A stretch of 64,000 bases of DNA, from positions 9,610,001-9,674,000 of the forward strand of contig OZ234504.1 in assembly GCA_965153455.1 (NCBI GenBank), given 5' to 3'. Position 1 is the first letter of the stretch. Every line of letters starts with the position of its first letter. The position numbers were made by a program, and so were the translations under genes. This stretch comes from Sphagnum compactum. Lineage: Eukaryota; Bryophyta; Sphagnopsida; Sphagnales. Below, one piece after another: positions 25,868 to 36,100 of this stretch. The notes beneath the pieces were generated by a model. The model searched no databases. It saw nothing but the letters and a program-made list of their open reading frames with translations, and had not been told where the DNA came from.

Positions 25868-27142
25868 TAAAATCTAGAAATGTTCTGAATTCTCATTGGT
25901 CACAATGCCAAGATTGCTCCAAAACCGCTACAAGTATAAGCATGTATCTTCTAATATTATTACTAATGGGGCTATCTTTCTACCCACAACAAAGCCCTTT
26001 GTGGTGATCACTTGCCTACAATAACAAGGTGGTAATCAATGCAGTAGTTTCCAAAGCACTTAGGCAATCTTTTATGAAGGCACCACCATTACACAATCTT
26101 GGTGCCATGGTTCACAAATTGTGCAATTTTTGCCCATAACATAATGCACATTTGTAGGAAGCTAAAGGAATTGATGCATATCTTTCAAGGTTCCTTGACC
26201 TAGGAATAGTCCATCCCGGTCTAATTGCATTGCCTTGTGAACTGTTGTGAAAAATAACCTAGCATAGTAACTAGTGTAGGTGACTTCATTAACCAATTGG
26301 TTGGATGAGATGTTCACAATTCTTGAAACTTCTCTCTCAAATCATGGATAGCACTAGAAAACATCATGGCATCCATGTTTTTCCACATGATTTAATAGTT
26401 CTTCGCTACCTATTCAACACACAACATGTTATGCTCCAAGCAATAATTACACACATAGAACCTTGGTTTACATTAGGGCAAACAAATGTGTCTCATTTCT
26501 AGTTTGAAATTTTCCACATTGAAGCAAGATTTTCAATCACAAATTTTAAGATTTCTTATGGCAAGTTGAAATTTTTAAATGCAATGGAATTTACTAAGTG
26601 CAATAGACCTAATTTGTCTAGGTATGTTCACAAAGCTAGAAGTGATAATGGTGTGAGGAGACAAATCATTATATGGCTTTAAAATGGGAGAAGGCAAATG
26701 AAGTCTTTCACATTGTAAAACTATGCACAAGAAACAAAGACCCATTGAAGAGCTTTCATGGAAAAGGATAGACATTAAAAACAATTCAAAGACAATGACC
26801 AAATGAAGCCAAACCCAAACCTTGATATCTATTTGACAGAAACCACCATCATGTGGTACAAAAACGTACAAATAGAGATAGTTTTAGGTCTAGAGAAATT
26901 GACCAAATGAAAATTTTGATGAAAGAAAGACATTTAATTGGTAGTTATCACCATTACTTCATTATGACTACGAAGTTTTCTACAAGCTAAATGATGGGGT
27001 GGATATCTACTTTGTAATTTGTTATCATGACATTCCACCAAACCTATATTGGTAGATCTATTTCTCTATCTAGATGCATGATAGTTTCATTTACAACTTG
27101 AATAACCGTTACTCTTCAATGCACCCACCTTGCACTAAATTA
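25868..27142. other. AT-rich spacer
   Basis: No recognisable gene. It ends in the left copy of the gypsy target site. Confidence 0.45.
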
Positions 27143-27147
27143 GGTAG
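27143..27147. repeat. target-site duplication GGTAG, left copy
   Basis: Five bases directly before the TGTCATGG end of the leftmost LTR, identical to 33135-33139. A 5-bp duplication is the usual Ty3/gypsy integrase footprint. Confidence 0.85.
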
Positions 27148-27451
27148 TGTCATGGCCTAGGATATTTTGGGATACTTTTGGCAATGTCATGTCCTAGGAT
27201 ATTTTGGGATACTTTTGGCAATATCATGGCCTAGGATATTTTGGGATACTTTTGGCAATATCATGGCCTAGGATATTTTGGGATACTTTTGGCAATATCA
27301 TGGCCTAGGATATTTTGGGACTAGTATGGCTCAGGGTTATAAAAGGAGATAGTCTGGGGAACAACCCTTTAGCAGATCAACACCAGTTGATGGATCAATA
27401 AAGCTTGTCTTGTCTTGTAATTCTCCACTTGTTTGTAGTCGGTCCATAACA
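27148..27451 (+). repeat. LTR-a, plus orientation, 304 bp
   Basis: Begins TGTCATGG and ends CCATAACA. U3 holds four 37-bp units (ATATTTTGGGATACTTTTGGC core). A TATAAAAGG box is at 27338-27346 and an AATAAA signal at 27397-27402, giving U3-R-U5 order. It is followed by GT, then by sequence of a reversed LTR rather than a primer-binding site. Confidence 0.9.
27338..27346 (+). promoter_or_regulatory. LTR TATA box
   Basis: TATAAAAGG in LTR-a, with equivalents in the reversed LTR copies. It is about 50 bp upstream of the AATAAA signal, the expected retrotransposon promoter layout. Confidence 0.7.
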
Positions 27452-27453
27452 GT

Positions 27454-27612
27454 TTGATCTGCTAAAGGGTTGTTCCCCAGACTATCTCCTTTTATAACCC
27501 TGAGCCATACTAGTCCCAAAATATCCTAGGCCATGATATTGCCAAAAGTATCCCAAAATATCCTAGGACATGACATTGCCAAAAGTATCCCAAAATATCC
27601 TAGGCCATGACA
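27454..27612 (-). repeat. LTR-b, truncated, minus orientation
   Basis: Lacks U5 and part of R. It starts within TTGATCTGCTAAAGGG and runs to the U3 end CCATGACA, with two 37-bp units. With LTR-a it forms a near-perfect palindrome of about 150-bp arms. Confidence 0.88.
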
Positions 27613-27616
27613 TTAC

Positions 27617-27883
27617 TGTTATGGACCGACTACAAACAAGTGGAGAATTACAAGACAAGACAAGCTTTATTGATCCATCAACTGGTGTTGATCTGCTAAA
27701 GGGTTGTTCCCCAGACTATCTCCTTTTATAACCCTGAGCCATACTAGTCCCAAAATATCCTAGGCCATGATATTGCCAAAAGTATCCCAAAATATCCTAG
27801 GCCATGATATTGCCAAAAGTATCCCAAAATATCCTAGGACATGACATTGCCAAAAGTATCCCAAAATATCCTAGGCCATGACA
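27617..27883 (-). repeat. LTR-c, minus orientation, 267 bp
   Basis: Complete LTR (TGTTATGG...CCATGACA as read on plus) with three 37-bp U3 units. It is separated from LTR-b by TTAC and abuts the chromodomain stop codon on its other side, as expected for a 3' LTR. Confidence 0.9.
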
Positions 27884-28090
27884 TTAGCCTCTCCTCAAGC
27901 GACATCTTCTAGATGGAGCTGGTTTATTAGGATATCGTTGGTGAAACCGATTAACTAAGTCTTGGGCATGAACTAGGTTTCCAGCAGGCTCCCAAGTAGC
28001 TTCAGAAGGAGGATAACCTCGCCAAAAGACAAGGTACAGGAGCTTTCCACGAATCTTCTTGGAGTCCAAGACCTCCTGAACTTCAAACTT
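27884..28090 (-). pseudogene. gypsy pol C-terminal fragment: chromodomain
   Basis: The frame contains EVQEVLDSKKIRGKLLYLV, FWRGYPPSEATWEPAGNL and FHQRYPNKP, the standard chromodomain pattern (aromatic cage residues within YLVFWRGY and TWEP). Its TAA stop directly precedes the LTR-c U3 end, so the purine-rich GAGGAGAGGC just before the stop can serve as polypurine tract. It is inverted relative to gag-pol in this insertion and is cut off near 28090, where the leader sequence begins. In intact chromoviruses this domain sits at the end of integrase and guides insertion to chromatin marks. Confidence 0.88.
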
Positions 28091-28120
28091 TCAAAGTTTC
28101 AAAAGAAAAGGATATGTTTT

Positions 28121-28771
28121 GAGAGAGATCCAAGCATCTGAAGTTTCAAGTGCAGATCTGGTTTTTTGGTCATATCTCCTTTGTGTAAGCTTTTTTGGGT
28201 CTGTAACTTTGTGATCTTATAGATCATATAGGAATATATGTGTGAGAGAAATTTCATGTCATTTGGATTTGTATTGAGAGAGATTCAAGCATCTGAAGTT
28301 TCAAGTGCAGATCTGGTTTTTTGGTCATATCTCCTTTGTGTAAGCTTTTTTGGGTCTGTAACTTTGTGATCTTATAGATCATATAGGAATATATGTGTGA
28401 GAGAAATTTCATGTCATTTGGACTTGTATTGAGAGAGATCCAAGCATCTGAAGTTTCAAGTGCAGATCTGGTTTTTTGGTCATATCTCCTTTGTGTAAGC
28501 TTTTTTAGGTCTGTAACTTTGTGATCTTATAGATCATATAGGAATATATGTGTGAGAGAAATTTCATGTCATTTGGACTTGTATTGAGAGAGATCCAAGC
28601 ATCTGAAGTTTCAAGTGCAGATCTGGTTTTTTGGTCATATCTCCTTTGTTTAAGTTTTTTTAGGTCTGTAACTTTGTGATCTTATAGATCATATAGGAAT
28701 ATATGTGTGAGAGAAATTTCATGTCATTTGGACTTGTATTGAGAGAGATCCAAGCATCTGAAGTTTCAAGT
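28121..28771 (+). repeat. 155-bp leader repeats, four copies plus a partial
   Basis: Units start GAGAGAGAT(C/T)CAAGCATCTG at 28121, 28276, 28431 and 28586, with a partial at 28741. They are nearly identical to one another and lie in the untranslated leader just upstream of gag. Confidence 0.95.
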
Positions 28772-28809
28772 TTGAAGATTGAAAGCGCAAAAGTGTGAGA
28801 ACTACCACC

Positions 28810-29646
28810 ATGGACAACTCAGAATCCAACATCGATCTCACTCAAATCCTCGCCGCCCTTCAGCACCTTCAACAAGAAAATCCCGTGCTTAGAGACTCGG
28901 TGACCCGCCTACAAAATCAGCCACCACCTCCTGCCCCAGTATTTCCTGCTCTTGCAATGGCCGCCCAAGAGCCCAAGATCAGTCTGCCAGAAAAGTTTGA
29001 TGGAACGCGCCTCAAATTTCGAGGCTTTGTCAGCCAGGTACGCCTGATCATGCAACTACACCCCCGTCGTTATTTTGATGACACCACTCGTGTAGGATTC
29101 GTTGGAACCCTACTCACTGGGACAGCTGCAGCATGGTTTGCTCCCATCCTGGAAACATCATCCCCTCTTCTACAAGATTTCAACGCCTTTATGGCGGAAT
29201 TTGAAGTAGTATTTGGGGACAGTGATAAGGCCAGGACTTCAGCCAACAAGCTGCGTCGCCTCCAGCAAGGGACACGTTCGGCCATCGTCTACGCTTCAGA
29301 ATTTAGGCAGCTTGCCTGTGACGTCAATTGGGGAGAAGCTGCCTGGATTGATCAGTTTCGTTGTGGGCTTCATGATGATGTTCAAGATCTTTTGTTGACA
29401 CTCGCAGACCCTTCTTCCTTCAGTGAAGCCATCACCCAGGCAATTAGGTGCGATAATCGTCTGTTCGAACGTCACCAGGAAAAGAAAGTCACCTCCAACG
29501 CCCAGCTTTGGAATAGTCGGCCTATTACGCTCCCCTTAGTTCCCCAAACAACACCAGTTGCCCGACCTGCCTCTTTTGGACCTGCTCCGATGCAGATCGA
29601 CACAGCTAAGTTTAAATCTTTGACAGAAGCCGAGAAACTTCGCTGA
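28810..29646 (+). pseudogene. gag: gypsy gag (capsid part), stopped before the zinc knuckle
   Basis: ATG at 28810 opens MDNSESNIDLTQ. The capsid-type region has AAWFAPIL, FMAEFEVVFGDSDK, YASEFRQLACDVNW and DQFRCGLHDDVQDLL, matching the retrotransposon gag domain. A TGA at 29644-29646 ends the frame just before the nucleocapsid motif, which continues in the same frame as [14 protein letters not shown]. That is a CCHC knuckle with its second Cys replaced by Tyr. Both changes argue against a functional Gag. An in-frame GTG at 28795 is not needed as a start. Confidence 0.88.
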
Positions 29647-29660
29647 AGGACAAACAATCT

Positions 29661-32600
29661 ATGTCTTTACTATGGCAACCCAAGGCATATAGCTCGTCAA
29701 TGCCTTCAAAAGCTTGTCAAACTTCAGGTACAAGCTGTGGAAACTCCCCAGGAGTTGGAAAACAAAAACATCCAGTCACAGTAGGAGCCGTGCGACTGGA
29801 TCTCACCCAACACCATCTTTGCAAAGGCTCATGTTCCGCTGTTGGTCCCAGTCCCAGTTTCACTCAGTATGTGGACATCATTCGTATTCCAGAAGACATA
29901 CCACAAGTGTCAGCTTTGGTGGACTCCGGCGCCACCTCTTCTTTCATCGACCAAACATTTGTCGTCCAACACAACATCCCTGTGGTCAAGAAGTCAACCC
30001 CTGTTCCGGTAGAGGTTATTGATGGGAGAACCATTGCTTCTGGTGCAATCACACACGAGACAACCCCTCTAGAACTCTGTATCGGCAAGCACACGGAGAA
30101 GATTGTTCTCAACATCATTTCCACCCCTCACCATCCCATCATCCTTGGTCTGCCTTGGCTAGAAGCACACAACCCTATCATTGATTGGCGATCTAGAACC
30201 CTCACCTTCAGCGCACAACGATGCACCTCTCAAGAACCCCACGCTCAGAAAAACACTTTGTCCAGTCCTGCCAAGAACCCTGTGGTCGAGAACCCAAAGA
30301 GTGTCGGAACCAATTCTAATTTTATCAAGTCTGTTATGTCAAATCCTGCAGTCAAGAACCCCCGGTTGGTCAGAACGAAACCTTGTCCTGTCAAGAATCT
30401 TGTCAAGAATCCTGCCCAGAAAACCAACCCTGTCCAGATCTTCGTTGATAGAGCTGTCCCTTTCTATCGGGCTGCTAAGAATCTTCAAGTCTTCGCCATC
30501 CATGTCAACCCAGCCAACACCACAAACCCCCAATCAGAACCAACACCTGTCAAACTTCCCAAGAAGTACAAGGACTTTGTTGATGTTTTTGAAAAGATTA
30601 ATGCTGATCAGCTCCCCGCCCATAGTCCATATGACTGCTCGATTGATCTAGAAGAAGGACACTCACCACCCTTTGGTCCTATCTATGGCCTATCGGAACC
30701 GGAATTCCAAGCCCTGCGTGATTACCTTACTGAAAATCTTGCCAAGGGGTTCATTCAGCATTCCAAGTCTCCAGCCGGCGCCCCAATTTTGTTTGTCAAG
30801 AAGAAGGATGGCTCCCTTCGACTCTGTGTGGATTATCGTGGACTCAACAAGATAACCAAAAAGAATCGATATCCTTTGCCCTTGATTTCAGGTCTCCTAG
30901 ATCGACTACGTACCGGGAAGATCTTCACCAAGCTTGACCTCCGTGGAGCCTACAACTTACTCAGGATTCGCCCTGGTGATGAATGGAAGACAGCTTTTCG
31001 CACACGCTATGGCCACTTCAAATACACGGTCATGCCCTTCGGCCTCACCAATGCACCCGTAGTCTTTCAGCATCTGATGAATGATATCTTCCGGGATTAC
31101 ATGGACGAATTTGTCGTGGTCTATTTGGATGACATTTTAATCTTTTCCAAGGACCAGGAAACCCACGACAAACATGTACGATTGGTGCTTGCGACGCTGC
31201 GGGAGCATGGCTTATACGCCAAGTTGGAAAAAATGTGAATTCGACAAATCTTCAGTGGCGTTCCTCGGCTACGTGATTTCTCCAGATGGCATTTTCATGG
31301 ACAAGTCAAAGGTCGAGACCATCCAGTGTTGGGCTACTCCATCCTCGGTCAAGGATGTTCAACGCTTCCTAGGGTTTGCCAACTTCTATCGTCGGTTTAT
31401 CAAAGGCTACTCCAAGATCACAACACCGTTAATAACCCTGACTTGCAAAGACAAGCCCTTCTCGTGGAATCCAATGGCCCAGGTTGCTTTTGATACTCTC
31501 AAGATGGCATTCACCTCTGCACCCATCCTGATACATCCCGATCCTGCCAAGCCATTCATTGTGGAAACGGACGCTTCAGATTTTGCCTTGGGAGCTATTC
31601 TATCTCAATTTGGAATAGATGGGTTGCTGCATCCAGTTGCTTTTTATTCACAGAAGTTAACCAGTGCCGAAATCAACTACCAGGTCTACGATAAGGAACT
31701 TCTGGCAATCATCACGGCATTCGAGCAGTGGAGACCGTATCTTGCCGGAGCTCAACATCGAGTCCAAGTTCTGACAGATCACAAGAATCTCCTTTATTTC
31801 ACAACTACTCGGACCTTAAATCATCGCCAGGCACGCTGGTCTATCTTCCTAGCTGATTTCGACTTTGAGATTCAGTATCAACCCGGCACCCAGCAAGGGA
31901 AAGCTGACGCGCTATCTCGTCGTTCAGAATATGAACTTCGAGCGGGGGATGAGGCCTACGGCCAGCAGAACCATACTTTACTCCACCCCAAGCAATTTCG
32001 AGTTGCAGCAACAATCAGCACCCTCCCAGACTCATACCTTGTCAGGGACATCAAGATGACAACTGAGGAAGACACCTGGGCTACCAACATCAAGAAGGAA
32101 CTCCAGGAATGACCAAGGAACCCAAATCGTGATGACTTGGATCAATTTGAGCAGCAAGACGGACTTCTCCTTCGAAATAACCTGATTTATGTACCCGAAG
32201 GACCTATACGCCTAAAAATCCTGAGGGAATGCCACGACAACACCCTGGCAGGTCACTTTGGAATGGCACGGACTCACGAACTAGTGTCAAGGACTTACTG
32301 GTGACCCAAAATGAACAAGATGCTACGGGAGTATGTCAAGTCTTGTGATACATGTGCTCGATCCAAGGCTCCCAGGCATCGCCCGTTTGGACTCCTACAA
32401 CCTCTGTCGATTCCTAGCCGACCTTGGGGATCTATTGCAATGGACTTCATCATGGACCTCCCTATTGTCAGAACCAAGAATTCAATACTGGTTATGGTCG
32501 ATCGACTCACCAAAATGGCCCATTTCACCCCTTGTTCCAAGTCAATCACAGCAGAAGAGACAGCTCAGTTAATTCTGGACGGGATCGTCCGACTGCATGG

Positions 32601-32791
32601 ACTCCCCGAGGAAATTGTGTCCGACAGAGGTCCTCAGTTTGCATCCAAGTTCTGGCATCGTCTATTCGAGCTTCTTGGAGTTGACATTCGGCTATCTTCA
32701 GCTTTCCACCCTAAGACAGATGGACAAACCGAACGGACAAACCAGACACTCGAGCAATACCTTCGCTGCACTGTGAACTACCAACAGGACG
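29661..32791 (+). pseudogene. pol: gypsy pol: protease, reverse transcriptase, RNase H, partial integrase; frameshifted and truncated
   Basis: Protease has [13 protein letters not shown] (active Asp). Reverse transcriptase has [18 protein letters not shown] and [12 protein letters not shown] (catalytic YLDD). RNase H has ETDASDFALGA and YDKELLAI. Integrase has the H-C-C part of its zinc finger (GHFGMA...CDTC), AMDFIMDLP, VSDRGPQF and GQTERTNQ. Breaks: a frame change relative to gag between 29.7 and 29.87 kb; one extra A in the A-run near 31234 that ends the RT frame at 31238; and TGA stops at 32110-32112 and 32302-32304, probably from Trp codons. Coding ends at 32791, where the reversed LTR-d begins two bases later, removing the rest of integrase. 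Confidence 0.9.
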
Positions 32792-32793
32792 AC

Positions 32794-33134
32794 TGTTATG
32801 GACCGACTACAAACAAGTGGAGAATTACAAGACAAGACAAGCTTTATTGATCCATCAACTGGTGTTGATATGCTAAAGGGTTGTTCCCCAGACTATCTCC
32901 TTTTATAACCCTGAGCCATACTAGTCCCAAAATATCCTAGGCCATGATATTGCCAAAAGTATCCCAAAATATCCTAGCCCATGATATTGCCAAAAGTATC
33001 CCAAAATATCCTAGGACATGACATTGCCAAAAGTATTCCAAAATATCCTAGGCCATGACATTGCCAAAAGTATCCCAAAATATCCTAGGACATGACATTG
33101 CCAAAAGTATCCCAAAATATCCTAGGCCATGACA
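32794..33134 (-). repeat. LTR-d, minus orientation, 341 bp
   Basis: Begins TGTTATGG (U5 end) fused to mid-integrase and ends CCATGACA (U3) at the right target duplication. It holds five 37-bp U3 units. The bases before it (AC at 32792-32793) equal the complement of the extra GT seen after LTR-a. Confidence 0.9.
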
Positions 33135-33139
33135 GGTAG
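33135..33139. repeat. target-site duplication GGTAG, right copy
   Basis: Directly follows the CCATGACA end of LTR-d and matches 27143-27147. Confidence 0.85.
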
Positions 33140-36100
33140 TCACCAGTCCAAATCATTACCATGGCCCTCAAGATTATAATTGAACACCATCCAACACATA
33201 AGACAAATGTTCACTAATCAATGTGGAAGGATATGCATAAATTGTATAGGGAATCCATTGACAAACACCTAATCTAAATATGTCATAAATAACTTTAGAA
33301 ATGCTGACAAAACATCACAATTAGTTTGTTTGATAATCGTTTTAGAGCTTGTAGGAATGAACATCATAGGTAAAGGATCCATAATGTATTATTTGCTAAA
33401 ATTCAATATCACCAAATCTTTTGTCCAATAGTTCTTTGGACTAGTTTTGATAATGAAAAACCATCCCAATTAAGCATTAATCCAAAATTTTGTGGATCTC
33501 CCTGCATATGCAAACCACAAAATTTAGCTTAGAAACAAATTCCTTGGAAGAATTAAGTAATTAAATTGTGAAACAAATTGCATAATTAGGATCTTATAGC
33601 AAATCATGAATTTGAGCACTACATACCACATAATCAACTTTGGAAAACTCCATATTACTGTACATTGATAAACAACAACCATACCATTCTTTTTAGACAT
33701 ATTGCGTGGATGTATTTGTGTGGACCAAAAAATCTATAAACCAAATTGGGAATGTAATTTGCAATAATTGTCCAGCAACAATGGAAAATAACAAGTGTGA
33801 TGTTCTAGATACAAAACAACAAATCCACAAGCATTTCAAATGGAATGAAGACATATGCAAATTCTTTGACAAAAAAACTTGAAATGTTATAAATCATCAA
33901 ACTTTGACCCCACCTTATCAAACATAAAGCATGTACAAATTTCTAAAGCAAATAATTTTATATTAATTAAACTATAGAAAGAGAGGGCAAAGGAGAGACG
34001 AATTTTTTAAAAAAATTCATGAATTACATGTGGGATTGAGGTTCCATCTACAACTAAGTTAACAACTTTTTTATGCGTTCAAAGATTAGTGTTTGATTTG
34101 AATATTATCTAAAATCATACGCCTTCAACAAGCATCTTGAAGTATGGATGAGTGAGAAACATTATGAACATGCAAATGTGTAATGTTTAGTTTCAAGATC
34201 CCAATGTTAAATAAGTTCTTCACGTTTTTTAAAGGTAGGAAATGTTTTCAAGGCATGAGAACAATTCTTGTTGGGGCAAATTACTGAAACCTCCCACTTT
34301 GCTTCTAGGTCCCAAAAGCTTTAATATTCACAAAACTTATTCCCATCAAAATGTTCCTTGATCGATTTTGGCACAAGATTGGAATATTTTCTCAACCATT
34401 TGTCCCCAATCCTCCATCTAGCTAACAAAGGGCCTTACTTTTACATAAACTTACTAGTAATGGTCTCACAAGCTAAGATGTTTTTTTTCATTTGTAGAAT
34501 GTGTGCCGCTACTTTAGACTTAGTACACAAATGCCATCCCTTAGTCATTACTAGCCTTAATTCACAATAAAATTGATGAAGTTTCTTCCATGAAATCAGT
34601 GGTGAGAACCCTACCACCACTTCTAAACCAACCAATGTCAACAATCTCCCCATTAGTAGGGCATTATAATTGACATTCCCATCATCTAGAAATTTTGGCT
34701 CCTCCTATAATAAACCAAATACTTGGTGTAACATGTAATCTTGTCTAAACTAATGGGAACATGGTTCTCATCCCACTTGCTTTGAAGCTCCACTAATTTG
34801 TTGGTTAGGGCTTCTATCAAAGTCACTAGTTTAATTCACTAGAGGTTCATCACTTGAAGATGGGTTGGGTGAGACTAAAACATCAACCAAGGCACCTTTT
34901 AGTCCATGCAAAGCATTGGCCTCTTGGACTCCATCAATCTTATAATCGCAAACTTCCAAGGTTTGATACTCCATGAAAGGTCAATGGTTTTGTTGTTGAA
35001 TCGTCCATTTGTTGCATATGCTTGTACTTGGTGCTTCTACCCACCATGTGAATTCCTTTGGAAATTAAGCAAGGACACAATACTTTCGATGTTGAACTTG
35101 AAGCCATGATTCATGAAAAGAATCAATCAATTATATGACCACTAGCACAAACCTTAACTTCCAAATCTTAAAAGTTCATTTCAACCAATGCAATTTCAAT
35201 TAATACACTAATATTTAGAAGATTGGACCCTATTTCTTGCACAATGTTCATATATATTGACATTTATCGAATTGGCCCCAATTTTGTCCATTTACAAAAA
35301 CTACAAAATAGCAAATACAAGGATTTGAACATGAACAATTGCCAGCTCAGGTCAAAGATTAAGATTTGTGCATACATGTCTTGTCACTCAAACATCGCTT
35401 TAAGAGGACAATATTTAATTCATGACAATCATAATTTCTTGAAGATAATTGTTGGCCCAAAATTGGATTTTTAGCTCACAAAAAAACATAAATTGTCCTT
35501 GGCATATAGATTTTAATCTACTATATATATTTAGAAAGTTATTAAAGGAGGAACTCACAAACAAGTCGAGTTCTTAAATAACTATGAAAACATTCTTGTT
35601 TGTTCCACTCCACAATCCTATTGAAAATATCCTATCAATTCATCAATGGAAACCATGAATAAAACATAACAATTTTTCAAGAAACTACTAGTTTCATGAA
35701 TGTTAAACCATTTCAAATTTAGCATTGGAAAGTTGTGTGCAATTGAAAGTGAATACTGCTTGTAGTACTAGCTAACCATAGATGACTATTCATCTTAATA
35801 CATTTTTCAAAACAATGCATCTATACAATTGGTTTCAATGCACACCAACAAAAGGTCAACAAGAAGGACGACAATCTTTGTTGCTATTACATGTGGAAAT
35901 TATCTTTAACTATTTCAAAGGGTGGTTGTTTTCTTCTCTACAATCTCATAGATCCTATTTTGTTGACACCATCACTCCAATAGAGACCCTCAAAAACGAT
36001 CTCAAAAGAAGGGGATCCATACTTGGGATCATCTTTTGATGGCATTTGAGTCCTCTTATTAGTAAGTGATAGGTCTTACTTTGTATTTGGGACTATATGT

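Larger units (their letters stand above)
27148..33134 (+). mobile_element. rearranged Ty3/gypsy chromovirus-type LTR retrotransposon with inverted outer LTRs
   Basis: Order: LTR-a (+), truncated LTR-b (-), LTR-c (-), chromodomain end of pol (-), 155-bp leader repeats, gag and pol (+) up to mid-integrase, LTR-d (-). Both outer ends are the U3 terminus (TGTCATGG...CCATGACA), and the whole block is flanked by GGTAG duplications, so it entered as one unit. Gag and pol carry stops and frameshifts and the 3' part of pol is missing in the plus copy, so it is non-autonomous. No tRNA primer site follows any of the LTRs. The chromodomain places it in the chromovirus lineage of gypsy elements. Confidence 0.9.

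Noticed and set aside
27148-33134. A large DNA transposon with terminal inverted repeats
   Set aside because: The inverted ends contain TATA box, AATAAA signal and TG...CA borders of an LTR and abut gag-pol and a chromodomain, so they are LTRs in unusual orientation, not transposase TIRs.
32794-33134. A separate solo LTR inserted into integrase
   Set aside because: Its flanks (GGACGAC on the left, GGTAG on the right) do not form a target duplication with each other, while the right flank pairs with the far left end of the whole block.
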